From CADEEN01 sp963751775 (GTDB lineage Bacteria; Pseudomonadota; Gammaproteobacteria; Burkholderiales; Burkholderiaceae_C), in NCBI GenBank assembly GCA_963751775.1, contig CAVVVW010000002.1:1-64000 (forward strand): a DNA stretch of 64,000 nt, written 5' to 3'. Shown here piece after piece: positions 9,524-18,325 of this stretch (positions are counted from its first letter, which is position 1; each line of letters opens with the position of its first letter). A program made the translations under genes and the position numbers. The notes below the pieces were generated by a model, which worked only from the letters and a program-made list of their open reading frames with translations, had not been told where the DNA came from and did no database searches.

Positions 9524-9753
9524 GTCCGCGGCGTGGCGCGCGGCTGCCAGTCCCACACCGCAGGCGTGTCGCGGCGCCAGGCCTGGACCACGAGATCGTC
9601 GCCGCGGGACACCGCCAATCGCTCGCCGGGCGGCAGCACATGGTCCTCGGGGTCGCCGCTGCGCGTCACCCACAGCGTACCTTCGCGGGCCACCAGCCAG
9701 GCCGGCCGCGGGGCCAGCCAACGTTGCACATCGCGCATCAATACCTGTTCCAT
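9388..9753 (-). CDS. DUF2917 family protein (copy B)
   Basis: 121 residues. The N-terminal 60 residues show the same small beta module as copy A (L-W-V-T-R-S-G-D-P-E-D, L-P-P-G-E-R-L-A-V-S-R-G-D). The remainder is Ala/Arg-rich, without the hydrophobic anchor seen in copy A. The 3' part runs antisense to the TfoX gene. It is divergent from the LysR at 9852 across a 98-bp intergenic region. Function is unknown. Confidence 0.72.
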   Translation of the reverse strand: MEQVLMRDVQRWLAPRPAWLVAREGTLWVTRSGDPEDHVLPPGERLAVSRGDDLVVQAWRRDTPAVWDWQPRATPRTHRLRRAVPAWVWAGSARALRGAAEGLAALARSAAARANRAQGCI

Positions 9754-9815
9754 GGCAAACTCCTGTGTGTACCCAATCCGTGAGTGAATGATCGGCTCAT
9801 AATGGGCGTGTGTCG

Positions 9816-9837
9816 AATGAGAATCGAGACTCGCATT
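9816..9837. promoter_or_regulatory. Interrupted dyad, candidate LysR operator
   Basis: A 22-bp interrupted palindrome with outer arms AATG (9816-9819) and CATT (9834-9837) and eight of eleven symmetric base pairs. It lies in the DUF2917-lysR intergenic region, close to the LysR start. LTTRs usually bind such dyads in divergent promoters. Confidence 0.35.
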
Positions 9838-9851
9838 GATGCGAAACGATC

Positions 9852-10829
9852 ATGAATAGACCAATCCACCGGCCACTCGCCGTGGGTCCGCTGCGGGCCT
9901 TCGAAGCGGTCGCACGGCGGGCCAGTTTCTCGGCCGCCGCCGAGGAGTTGCACCTGACGCAGCCGGCCATCAGCCGCCAGATCAAGGGCCTGGAGGACGA
10001 ACTCGGCACGCCGCTGTTCAACCGCGGCACGCGCCGCGTCGAAGTCACCGCTGCCGGCACCTCGTTGCTGCGCAGCGTGCTGCCGCTGTTGCAGCGGCTG
10101 GACACCACGGTGCGCCAGATCCGCAGCGCACGCGGCCGGCGCCACGTCAGCATCACCACCTTCCCGTCGTTCGCGTCGCTGTGGCTGTTGCCGCGACTGG
10201 TGTCGTTCGAGCGCGAGCACGCCGACATCGACATCCGCATTTCGGCCAGCGACAAGATGGCCGACCTCGACGACCCCGACGTCGACCTGGCGCTGCGCTA
10301 TTGCCATCCCGACGTGGCCCCGGCCGCTGCCACGCGGCTGTTCGGCGAGGTCGTGACGCCGGCGGTCGGCCGCGGCCTGGCCGAGCAGGCTGCGCGCGGT
10401 CTGGCCGCGCCGCTGGCCGAACCGGCCGACCTGGCGCGCCACACCCTGCTCGAAGAGGACGACCACCGCCCCAGCGCCGAATACCTGGGCTGGCGCCACT
10501 GGCTGCGCCAGCACGGTGTGCCCGGCCTCGAACCGGCACGCTGGCTGCTGCTGAACTTCACCTACCAGCAGGTCCAGGCCGCGCTCGCGGGCCAGGGCGT
10601 GGCGCTGGCGCGCCTGCCGCTGGTGGTCGAGGCGCTCGAACGCGGCGAGCTGGTCGAGCCGTTCGGTGCTTCGCACCGCGTCGTGTCGCCGTTCGCCTAC
10701 TGGTTGATCGAGTGCCAGCACGCCCTGGCCGTGCGGCCCGAAGTGACGCTGTTTGCCCGCTGGCTGGCTCGGCAGGCGGAGCAAACTCGCCACGCCACCG
10801 AACGGGCCGTCAACGCCGCGACGGCCTGA
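9852..10829 (+). CDS. LysR-family transcriptional regulator (copy B, GcvA-like)
   Basis: 325 residues, intact. The winged HTH covers roughly residues 13-72 (L-R-A-F-E-A-V-A-R-R-A-S-F, L-T-Q-P-A-I-S-R-Q), followed by the effector domain with S-I-T-T-F-P-S-F-A-S-L-W-L-L-P-R-L. LysR copy A has the same S-F-A-S-L-W-L-G-P-R-L stretch, so the two are close paralogues. It is divergent from DUF2917 copy B, which it probably controls. It ends 73 nt before the transglycosylase gene. Confidence 0.9.
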   Translation: MNRPIHRPLAVGPLRAFEAVARRASFSAAAEELHLTQPAISRQIKGLEDELGTPLFNRGTRRVEVTAAGTSLLRSVLPLLQRLDTTVRQIRSARGRRHVSITTFPSFASLWLLPRLVSFEREHADIDIRISASDKMADLDDPDVDLALRYCHPDVAPAAATRLFGEVVTPAVGRGLAEQAARGLAAPLAEPADLARHTLLEEDDHRPSAEYLGWRHWLRQHGVPGLEPARWLLLNFTYQQVQAALAGQGVALARLPLVVEALERGELVEPFGASHRVVSPFAYWLIECQHALAVRPEVTLFARWLARQAEQTRHATERAVNAATA

Positions 10830-10902
10830 ACCATTGGGAGAGTCGACAATCCGAACTGCAGTACAAATCCGGTGGCCGACCACCCTGCGTCTGCCCGCAA
10901 CC

Positions 10903-13060
10903 ATGCCCGCCCGATCCCCCAACCTCCGCCGTACCGTCCTCACCCTGCTGGCCGCGCTGCTGCCGTGGCTGGGCGCCGCCCATGCGGCGGCCCCGCCCAC
11001 GCCGGCCGACGTGGTCGTCGAGGCCGCCGACGCGCTGCGCAAGAAGGACGCACCGCGGCTCGCGCTGCTGCGCGTGCGCGCCAGCGCGCAGCGCCATCCT
11101 TTGGCGATGTGGGTCGATTACTGGGAGCTGGGCAACCGGCTGGCGCAGGCGCAGCAGCCCGAGCTCGACGCCTTCTACGCGCGCTGGAGCGGCACCTATG
11201 TCGAAGACCGGCTGCGCAACGACTGGCTGCTCGAGCTCGGCAAGCGCCAGGACTGGGCCAACTTCACGCGCGAGTTCCCGCGCTTTCGCATGAACGACGA
11301 CCGCGAGGTCACCTGCTACGCCCTGCTCGCCGAGCACCTGGCCGCCGTCGACGCCAAGGCCCGGGCGGCCGACTTGCGCGTGCGTGCGCTCGACGCCTGG
11401 TTGGCACAGCGCGACCTCGACGACGGCTGCAGCCAGATGGCCACCGCCCTGGCCGAGGCGCGCGTGTTTTCGCCCGACGACATCTGGCTCAAGGTGCGCA
11501 GTGCCACCGAAGCCGGCCGGCCCAAGGCCGCACGCGCCGCCGCGGCGCTGGTGGCCCCGGCGCTGCAGGTACAGGTGGCGCGCGCGTTCGACAACCCGGC
11601 GCTGTACCTCAACGCAGGGGCCACCGTCGGCACGCGCGCCAACAGCGAGATCACGGCGGTGGCACTGGCGCGCATGGCCAGCAACGACGCCGATGTCGCC
11701 GCCGCGCAATTGCGCGAGCGTTGGCAACAGCGGCTGCCGGTGGATCTGTCGGCCTGGGCCTGGGCACAGATCGGGCGTCAGGCCGCGCTCAAGCTGGCGC
11801 CCGAAGCCACCGCGTACTACGCCAATGCGTGGAGCGAGGCCGAACGCGGCAACCTGGCGCCGGCATGGAGCGACGAGTTGCTGGCCTGGGACGCGCGTGC
11901 CGCCTTGCGCAGCAACCTGGGCGCCGAGCGATGGCGCGTGGTGCAGCGCGCCATCGACCACATGAGTGCGGCCGAACAGCGCGAGCCGGCATGGCGCTAC
12001 TGGCGCGCGCGGGCGATGCGCGAGACCGCGGCGCCCGGCGCTGCCGGCGATCACCAGCTGACGCAGGCGCTGGCGGCGTTGAACCAGCTCTCCGGCAAGC
12101 TGCACTTCTACGGCAACCTGGCGGCCGAGGACCTCGACCAGCCGGTGCCGCTGCCGCCGCTGCCCGCGCCGCTGACCGCGGACGAACGGGCGGCGGCCAA
12201 TGCCCATCCGGGCCTGGCCCGCGCCCTGCAATTGATCGCGCTGGGCCTGCGCAACGAGGGCGTGCGCGAGTGGAACTTCAGCCTGCGCGGCATGAACGAC
12301 CGCGCCCTGCGCGCCGCCGCCGAACGGGCCTGCGAACAAGCGGTCTGGGACCGCTGCATCAACACCAGCGAACGCACCCGCAACGAGATCGACCTGGCGC
12401 AGCGCTTCCCGATGCCGTACCGCAGCGAGGTGGTTGCCAAGTCGGCCGAACTCGGGCTGGACCCGGCCTACGTCTATGGCCTGATCCGGCAGGAATCGCG
12501 CTTCGTCGCCGATGCGCGCTCCAGCGTCGGCGCCTCGGGCCTGATGCAGCTGATGCCGGCCACCGCGCGCTGGACGGCGCGCAAGATCGGCGTCGCCTTC
12601 AGCGCCGACACGATCACCGACCGCGACGTCAACCTGAAGATCGGCACCGGCTACTTGAAGCTGGTGCTCGACGACTTCGACGGCTCGCAGTTGATGGCCG
12701 CCGCGGCCTACAACGCCGGCCCGAACCGCTCGCGGCGCTGGCGCGAAGGCGCGCTGCTCGAGCCCGCCATCTGGGCCGAGAACATCCCGTTCAACGAAAC
12801 GCGCGACTACGTCAAGAAGGTGCTGTCCAACGCCACCGTGTACGCCGCGTTGCTGGACGGGCGGGTGCAGGTCGCGCAGCGCCGCCCGCGCCGCCCGCCG
12901 CGCCTGGCGCGCATCGGCGGCATCGGCGGCATCCGAGCCCGAGGTCGTCGCCGCGCCGCCGGTCGTGCATGCGCTGCTGCCGTCGCTGAAGGCGCGGCTC
13001 GGCGCGTTGATCGGCCCGCGCTTGAGCGCGGCGCCGCCGGTCGACGCCGACCTGCCATGA
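10903..13060 (+). CDS. Soluble lytic murein transglycosylase (frame breaks near the 3' end)
   Basis: Periplasmic Slt-type enzyme of about 718 residues that cleaves peptidoglycan strands to 1,6-anhydromuropeptides. There is a signal peptide (residues 1-27, ending G-A-A-H-A-A), a long alpha-helical superhelix, and a C-terminal GH23 domain with the catalytic Glu in I-R-Q-E-S-R-F, then G-L-M-Q-L-M-P-A-T-A and A-A-Y-N-A-G-P. After residue about 655 the frame becomes Arg/Pro noise. A sensible Ala/Pro-rich tail ending P-P-V-D-A-D-L-P reads in a second frame to the TGA at 13058-13060, so one or two base losses around 12870-12930 are likely. Catalytic parts are intact. Confidence 0.88.
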
Positions 13061-13078
13061 GCCGCCGGGCCGCTCCCA

Positions 13079-13170
13079 AGGCGAATACCTCCGCGCGCGG
13101 CGCGGAGCCTCGTCCATGACCCGGAGCGACGCAGCGAACACCTCGGCGCGCCATGCGGAGCTTGCGCCGT
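13079..13170. repeat. Degenerate tandem repeat between slt and the SDR gene
   Basis: Two approximate 39-nt units, each starting GCGAA(T/C)ACCTC and ending in TGA, at about 13081-13119 and 13137-13172. The first unit contains the hairpin CTCCGCGC-GCG-GCGCGGAG (13089-13107). It resembles dispersed intergenic repeats of Burkholderiales. The second unit runs into the GTG start of the next gene. Confidence 0.5.
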
Positions 13171-14125
13171 GAGCGCAGCGCGCATCGCCGTGCTCGGCGG
13201 CACCGGCTTCGTCGGCCGCGCCGTCTGCGAGCGCCTGGCGCGGCGCAGCGCCGGCGGCGCGATCGTGGTGCCGACACGGCGCGCGTTGCACGCCAACCAG
13301 GTGCGTGCGCTGCCCACCGTCGACGTGCGCGTGGCCGACGTGCACGACGATGCGGCCCTGGCCAGCGTGCTGGCCGGCTGCGACGCGGTGATCAACCTGA
13401 TCGCGATCCTGCACGGCAATGCGGCGGCCTTCGCGAAGGTGCATGCCAGGCTGCCCGAGCGCATCGCCGCCGCCTGCGCCACGGCCGGCATCCGGCGCGT
13501 CGTGCATGTCAGTGCACTCGGCGTGTCGCCCAGCGCGCCGTCGAACTACCTGCGCAGCAAGGCCGCCGGTGAGAGTGCCCTGCGCGCGGCGCCGCTGGAC
13601 CTCACGCTGCTGCGGCCGTCGGTGATCTTCGGTGCGCGGGACCGCCTGCTCAATCTGTTCGCCGAGCTGCAGGCGTTCGCGCCTTTCGTGCCGTTGGCCG
13701 GCAGCGATGCGCGCCTGCAGCCGGTGTGGCTGGACGACGTGGCCGAGGCCATCGTTCGCTGCCTCGACGCGCCGGCGACGATCGGCCAGACGATCGAATG
13801 CGCGGGGCCCGACGTCGTGACGCTCGCCGAGCTGGTGCGACTGGCCGGCCGCTGGTCGGGCCACGAGCGGCCGGTGTTGCCGCTGCCGCGGGCGCTCGGC
13901 CAATTGCAGGCGCTGTGCATGGAGTGGCTGCCCGGACCGCCGCTGCTGTCGCGCGACAACCTGGCGTCGCTGCGCGTGCCCAACGTGGCCAGCGGCACGC
14001 TGCCGGGCCTCGACTCGCTGGGCATCGAAGCGTCGTCGTTGGCGCAGATCGCCCCCGGCTACCTGGGCCGTCGCGACGGCCGCGCCATCCTCGACGCCTG
14101 GCGCGCTCGCGCGCGCCGCGATTGA
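13169..14125 (+). CDS. NDUFA9-like atypical SDR / NAD-dependent epimerase family
   Basis: 318 residues. N-terminal Rossmann motif G-G-T-G-F-V-G-R; H-V-S-A-L-G and N-Y-L-R-S-K-A-A-G-E contain the SDR Ser and the Tyr/Lys region. This resembles the complex-I NDUFA9-like atypical SDRs, which in bacteria lack a defined role and may bind NADPH or quinone. Start is the GTG at 13169, since no earlier ATG fits the Rossmann N-terminus. Its TGA overlaps the cca start (TGATG). The slt-SDR-cca order is common in Burkholderiales. Confidence 0.85.
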   Translation: MSAARIAVLGGTGFVGRAVCERLARRSAGGAIVVPTRRALHANQVRALPTVDVRVADVHDDAALASVLAGCDAVINLIAILHGNAAAFAKVHARLPERIAAACATAGIRRVVHVSALGVSPSAPSNYLRSKAAGESALRAAPLDLTLLRPSVIFGARDRLLNLFAELQAFAPFVPLAGSDARLQPVWLDDVAEAIVRCLDAPATIGQTIECAGPDVVTLAELVRLAGRWSGHERPVLPLPRALGQLQALCMEWLPGPPLLSRDNLASLRVPNVASGTLPGLDSLGIEASSLAQIAPGYLGRRDGRAILDAWRARARRD

Positions 14126-15345
14126 TGCGGGTCTACCGCGTCGGCGGCGCGGTGCGCGACCGCCTGCTCGGCCTGCCGGTGACCGACCACGACTGGGTCG
14201 TCGTCGGCGCCAGCGCCGAGCAGATGCTGGCGGCCGGGTACACGCCGGTCGGGCGTGACTTTCCGGTCTTCCTGCACCCACAGACCAAGGACGAATACGC
14301 GCTGGCGCGCACCGAGCGCAAGTCGGGTCCGGGCTACCGCGGCTTCACGGTTCACGCCGACCCTTCGGTGACGCTGGAGGAAGACCTGGCGCGGCGCGAC
14401 CTGACCATCAACGCCATAGCGCAAGCCGACGACGGCACCCTGATCGACCCCTATGGCGGCCAGCGCGACCTGCAGGCCGGCGTGCTGCGCCATGTCTCTG
14501 CGGCCTTCGTCGAGGACCCGGTGCGCATCCTGCGGCTGGCGCGTTTTGCCGCACGCTGGCCGCGCTTTCGCGTCGCCGCCGAGACCACGGCGCTGTGCAG
14601 GCAGATGGTGGCCGACGGCGAGGCCGATGCGCTGGTCGCCGAGCGCGCGTGGCAGGAGCTCTCGCGCGGCCTGATGGAGTCGCAGCCGAGCCGGATGTTC
14701 GAGGTGCTGCGCGACTGCGGCGCGCTGGAGCGCGTGCTGCCCGAAGTGGCGCGCCTGTGGGGCGTGCCGCAACCGGCCGCGCATCACCCCGAAGTCGACA
14801 CCGGCGTGCACCTGATGCTGGTGCTCGACACCGCGGCGCGCCTGGCGGCGCCGCTGCCGGTGCGCTGGGCCTGCCTGGTCCACGATCTGGGCAAGGGCAG
14901 CACGCCGCCGGCCGAGTGGCCGCGCCACATCGCGCACGAGGCGCGCAGCGCCAAGCTCGCCGACGCGCTGGCCGAGCGCCTGCGCGTGCCCACGGATTGC
15001 CGCGAACTGGGCGCCGTGGTGGCGCGCGAACACGGCAACATCCACGCCAGCGAGACGCTCGGCGCCGCGGCCACGCTGCGCCTGCTCGAGCGCTGCGACG
15101 CATTGCGCCGGCCCGAACGCTTCGAGCAGGCCTTGCTGGCCTGCGAGTGCGACGCGCGCGGCCGGCTCGGCCTGCAGGACGCGCCCTACCCACCGCGCCA
15201 GCGCCTGGCCGCCGCATTGCGCGTCGCACTGGCAGTCGACGTCACCGCCGCCGCGGCGGCCGCTGCCGAACGCGGCGCGACCGGCCCGGCCATCGGCGAC
15301 GCCGTGCGCCGCGCCCGCGAGCAGGCCCTGGCCGCGGCGCTGTGA
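14125..15345 (+). CDS. cca: CCA tRNA nucleotidyltransferase, multifunctional
   Basis: 406 residues, intact. Adds or repairs the CCA end of tRNA without a template. The class II nucleotidyltransferase head has G-G-A-V-R-D at residues 7-12 and D-H-D-W-V-V-V-G with the metal-binding aspartates. R-R-D-L-T-I-N-A and R-I-L-R-L-A-R-F follow. A C-terminal HD domain has H-D-L-G-K-G near residue 253, typical of the longer gamma/betaproteobacterial enzymes with phosphohydrolase activity. The ATG overlaps the stop of the preceding SDR, so they are probably cotranscribed. Confidence 0.95.
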   Translation: MRVYRVGGAVRDRLLGLPVTDHDWVVVGASAEQMLAAGYTPVGRDFPVFLHPQTKDEYALARTERKSGPGYRGFTVHADPSVTLEEDLARRDLTINAIAQADDGTLIDPYGGQRDLQAGVLRHVSAAFVEDPVRILRLARFAARWPRFRVAAETTALCRQMVADGEADALVAERAWQELSRGLMESQPSRMFEVLRDCGALERVLPEVARLWGVPQPAAHHPEVDTGVHLMLVLDTAARLAAPLPVRWACLVHDLGKGSTPPAEWPRHIAHEARSAKLADALAERLRVPTDCRELGAVVAREHGNIHASETLGAAATLRLLERCDALRRPERFEQALLACECDARGRLGLQDAPYPPRQRLAAALRVALAVDVTAAAAAAAERGATGPAIGDAVRRAREQALAAAL

Positions 15346-15376
15346 CGCGGCCCGGTTTGTGCCACGATGGCGCACC

Positions 15377-15758
15377 ATGAAGCTCGCCCAGGGCATTCAA
15401 AAACACGGCTTTCGCAAGTGGTACGAGCGTGAACTGCTGCACTGCCACGCGCACCTGCTGCTGACGCTGTTCTGCGCGGTCGGCCTGTTCGCGGCGTTCG
15501 AGGCGCTGGGTCGCTTTCGTTCGCTGGGCGACCAGTTGACCGACATCATTGCCATCGCTCTTTGCTTCGGCGTCGGCCTGTGGGCGCTGCGCCGCTACCT
15601 GGGCTTGCTGATGCACGCCGAAGCCACCGCGCGCCAGGCCGATTGCCCGCAATGCAAGGCCTATGCGCGCTTCAAGCTCGAACACGAGAACAGCGAGCGA
15701 CGGCAGCGTGCTGGTCTGCTGCAACAAGTGCCAGCACCGTTGGACGATCTCGCAATGA
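15377..15758 (+). CDS. Small membrane protein with C-terminal zinc-ribbon-like cysteines (frame break)
   Basis: About 126 residues if one extra base near 15697 is ignored. Two hydrophobic segments (about residues 22-40 and 54-75) are followed by C-P-Q-C and, after the break, by C-C-N-K-C-Q-H-R-W. Together these make a four-cysteine pattern like a rubredoxin or zinc ribbon. Read without the correction, the second cysteine pair is lost, which argues that the break is an error. Family not recognised. It lies just downstream of cca on the same strand and converges on a DUF2905 gene. Confidence 0.6.
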
Positions 15759-15764
15759 GCGACG

Positions 15765-15956
15765 TCAGACCAGGGCCCCGATCGCCATCGCGATCAGGCT
15801 CAGCAGCAGGCTGCTGGCCAGCGGCACGAAGTATTCGCGGCCGCGCCACCTGAAGCTGAAGTCGCCCGGCAGGCGGCCCAGGCCGACCTTGCGCAGCCAG
15901 CCGGCCAGGCCGTTGAACAGCACGAAGGCGAGCACGAAGACGATCAGCCAGCGCAT
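15765..15956 (-). CDS. DUF2905 family small membrane protein
   Basis: 63 residues. Two hydrophobic segments flank the conserved L-G-R-L-P-G-D-F-S-F-R turn, which is the DUF2905 signature. Function unknown. The start at the ATG at 15956 (M-R-W-L-I-V-F-V) fits the family N-terminus better than the ATG at 16001. It follows the MidA-like methyltransferase gene by 13 nt on the same strand. Confidence 0.85.
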   Translation of the reverse strand: MRWLIVFVLAFVLFNGLAGWLRKVGLGRLPGDFSFRWRGREYFVPLASSLLLSLIAMAIGALV

Positions 15957-15969
15957 GGGTCGCAACCGG

Positions 15970-17106
15970 TCACAGGCGGTGGCTGCGGTCGCCGGTGGCA
16001 AAGCCGATGGCGTCGAACGCCGCCACGCCGCGCACCAGGCCGATGACCTTGAACAACTCGCCCATCTCGTGCTCGGCGATCAGCTTTTGCGCTGCGGCCA
16101 ATGCCGGCCAGTCGCTGCGCTGCTGCGCCTCGCTCATCAGCGTGGCCAGGCCGCAGTTGAGCAGGAAGCGCGCCTGCGAGGTGTAGCCCAGGACCTCGAA
16201 GCCGGCGTCCTGGGCGGCCAGCGCGATGGCGCTGAAGTTGACGTGCGCGGTGATGTCCTTGTCGCCGATGTCGGCCAGCGGGTCGGTGTCGGCCCGGTGC
16301 GCACGGTGGCACATCAGCGTGCCGCCGACGCGTTCGGGCAGGTAGTACTCGGCGTCGGGGAATCCGTAGTCGATGAACAGCGCCGCGCCGCGCTCGAGGC
16401 GCTCGGCCAGCGTGCGCACGAAGGCCTCGGCCTGCGGGTGGATCTCGGTGGTGGTGCCGGGCACGAACGCCGCCGCCCGCGGCGGGCGCAGCGGCGTGGC
16501 GCGGTCGGCGAAGCTCACGCCATCACCGCTGACGACGACGCCGCGCTCGAACCAGCGGTGGCCGTCCCAGTGCAGCAGTTGCACCGGCATCGCGTCGAGC
16601 ACCTCGTTGCCGACGATCACGCCCTGCATCGCGTCGGGCAGCGCATCGAGCCAGCGCACGCGCTCGCCAAAGGGCGCCAGCCGTTCGCGCTGGCGCTCGC
16701 GCAGGCTGCCCGACAGGTCGACGATGGTGTAGCGCCGCACCCGCTCACCCAGCGCTTGCAGCAATTGCGCGGCCAGCGCGCCGGAACCGGCGCCGAACTC
16801 CCAGACCTCGTCGGTGGCGGTGGCCTCGAGCGCCTGGCGCAGCTGCTGCGCCAGCGCGGCGCCGAACAGCGGGCTCAGCTCGGGCGCGGTGACGAAGTCG
16901 CTGCCCGAGGCCGGCATCGTGCCGAACTGGCGGCTGCCACGCGCGTAGTAGCCCAGGCCCGGTGCGTACAGCGCCAGCGCCATGAAGCGGTCGAACGGCA
17001 GCCAGCCGCCGGCCGTGTCGATCGCGCGGCGGATCAGACGCATCAGCGGCGTGGCGGCGGCCGATACACTGGGGGCCGGATTCGCGTCCTCTGGCTGCTG
17101 CGTCAT
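15970..17106 (-). CDS. MidA/NDUFAF7-like SAM-dependent methyltransferase
   Basis: 378 residues, intact. The N-terminal region has F-M-A-L-A-L-Y-A-P-G-L-G-Y-Y and S-G-S-D-F-V-T-A-P-E-L-S-P-L-F-G, both hallmarks of the DUF185/MidA family. The Rossmann SAM motif is E-F-G-A-G-S-G, and V-G-N-E-V-L-D-A-M-P follows. The mitochondrial relative NDUFAF7 methylates an arginine of the complex I subunit NDUFS2; a bacterial target is not established. Divergent from the SDR at 17122 with only 15 nt between starts. Confidence 0.88.
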   Translation of the reverse strand: MTQQPEDANPAPSVSAAATPLMRLIRRAIDTAGGWLPFDRFMALALYAPGLGYYARGSRQFGTMPASGSDFVTAPELSPLFGAALAQQLRQALEATATDEVWEFGAGSGALAAQLLQALGERVRRYTIVDLSGSLRERQRERLAPFGERVRWLDALPDAMQGVIVGNEVLDAMPVQLLHWDGHRWFERGVVVSGDGVSFADRATPLRPPRAAAFVPGTTTEIHPQAEAFVRTLAERLERGAALFIDYGFPDAEYYLPERVGGTLMCHRAHRADTDPLADIGDKDITAHVNFSAIALAAQDAGFEVLGYTSQARFLLNCGLATLMSEAQQRSDWPALAAAQKLIAEHEMGELFKVIGLVRGVAAFDAIGFATGDRSHRL

Positions 17107-17121
17107 CGGCGCATTGTAGGA

Positions 17122-17916
17122 ATGGCCTCTTCTTCGTCCCGCCCCGTCGTGCTGGTCACCGGCGCCGCGCGCCGCCTGGGCCGCGCCATCGCCGTCGAGC
17201 TGGCACGTGCCGGGTACGACATCGCCCTGCACTACCGAAACTCCAGCGCCGATTGCCAGGCCAGCGCCGCCTACGTGCGCGCGCTCGGCGTGCGCGGCGA
17301 GTGCTTCCAGGCCGACCTTGCCGACGAAGCGCAATGCCGCGCCCTGCTGCCGGCGGTCGTCGCGCGCCTGGGGCGCATCGACGCGGTGGTCAACAACGCC
17401 TCGCATTTCGACTACGACAACGCCGAGCGCTTCAGCTACGCGGCGATGGAAACGCATTGGCGCGCCAATACCGCGCCGGCGATCGTGCTGGCGCAAGCCC
17501 TCGCGGCCCACCTGAAGGGCGGCAGCCGAATCGGGAACAACAGCGGCTGCGTGGTCAACCTGCTGGACCAGAAGCTGTGGAACCCGAACCCCGACTACCT
17601 GTCGTACACGCTGTCCAAGGCTGCGCTCGAGGCCGCCACCACACTGCTGGCGCAGGCGCTGGCGCCGCAGGTGCGCGTGGCCGGCGTGGCGCCGGGCGTG
17701 ACACTGGTGTCGGGGCCGAAGATGAGCGCCGAAGGCTTTGCCGCCGCACATGCGATGACGCCACTGGGCCGCAGTTCGACTGTCGACGACGTGGCGCGCG
17801 CGGTGCGCTTCATCATCGAGTCGCCCGCCATCACCGGCACGACGATCGTCGTCGACGGTGGCCAGCACCTGGCTGCGCAGCCGCGCGACGTGGCCTTCCT
17901 CACACCTAGGCAGTAG
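17122..17916 (+). CDS. SDR, pteridine/dihydromonapterin reductase-like
   Basis: 264 residues, intact. NADP-binding T-G-A-A-R-R-L-G at the N-terminus is the Arg-containing variant seen in PTR1/FolM-type pteridine reductases. N-N-A-S follows near residue 92, then the catalytic Y-T-L-S-K near residue 162 and a G-V-T loop. It lies four nt upstream of folB, so a role in pterin reduction for folate or monapterin is likely by context. A generic SDR is the alternative. Confidence 0.8.
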   Translation: MASSSSRPVVLVTGAARRLGRAIAVELARAGYDIALHYRNSSADCQASAAYVRALGVRGECFQADLADEAQCRALLPAVVARLGRIDAVVNNASHFDYDNAERFSYAAMETHWRANTAPAIVLAQALAAHLKGGSRIGNNSGCVVNLLDQKLWNPNPDYLSYTLSKAALEAATTLLAQALAPQVRVAGVAPGVTLVSGPKMSAEGFAAAHAMTPLGRSSTVDDVARAVRFIIESPAITGTTIVVDGGQHLAAQPRDVAFLTPRQ

Positions 17917-17920
17917 CACC

Positions 17921-18325
17921 ATGCACAGCCCGCTCGCCCACCCTGCGCTGATGGACTGCCGGCGCCTGTTCCTGCGCGACTACGAGGTCTGGATCAACAT
18001 CGGCGTGCACGACTTCGAAAAGCGCGGCGAGCAACGCGTGCTGATCAACGTCGACCTCTACGTGCCGCTGGCCTTGTCGACACCCAGGGCCGACGAACTC
18101 GACGAGGTGGTCGACTACGACTTCATCCGCCGCTCGATCGCGCTGCGCGTGCAGCAGGGCCACGTCCACCTGCAGGAAACGCTGGCCGACGACGTGCTGC
18201 GCCTGATGCTCGCGCACCCGCGCGTCAAGGCCGCGCGGGTGTCGACCGAGAAACCCGACGTCTACCCCGACTGCGAGGCGGTCGGCGTCGAAGTCTTCGG
18301 CCTCAAGGCCTCGACCGCGCCATGA
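17921..18325 (+). CDS. folB: Dihydroneopterin aldolase-like protein
   Basis: 134 residues. Converts dihydroneopterin to 6-hydroxymethyl-dihydropterin in folate synthesis. Family features are I-G-V-H-D-F-E-K-R near residue 28, V-V-D-Y-D-F-I near residue 64, the E-T-L-A-D-D segment and a C-terminal V-S-T-E-K-P lysine region. Start ATG at 17921, four bases after the SDR stop; its end overlaps the ttcA start (ATGA at 18322). It forms an operon with the pteridine-reductase-like gene. Confidence 0.88.
   Translation: MHSPLAHPALMDCRRLFLRDYEVWINIGVHDFEKRGEQRVLINVDLYVPLALSTPRADELDEVVDYDFIRRSIALRVQQGHVHLQETLADDVLRLMLAHPRVKAARVSTEKPDVYPDCEAVGVEVFGLKASTAP

Noticed and set aside
10810..13491. A nearly 900-codon antisense frame over the transglycosylase
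   Set aside because: Same cause: the opposite strand encodes a clear Slt enzyme, and this frame has no ribosome site or domain.
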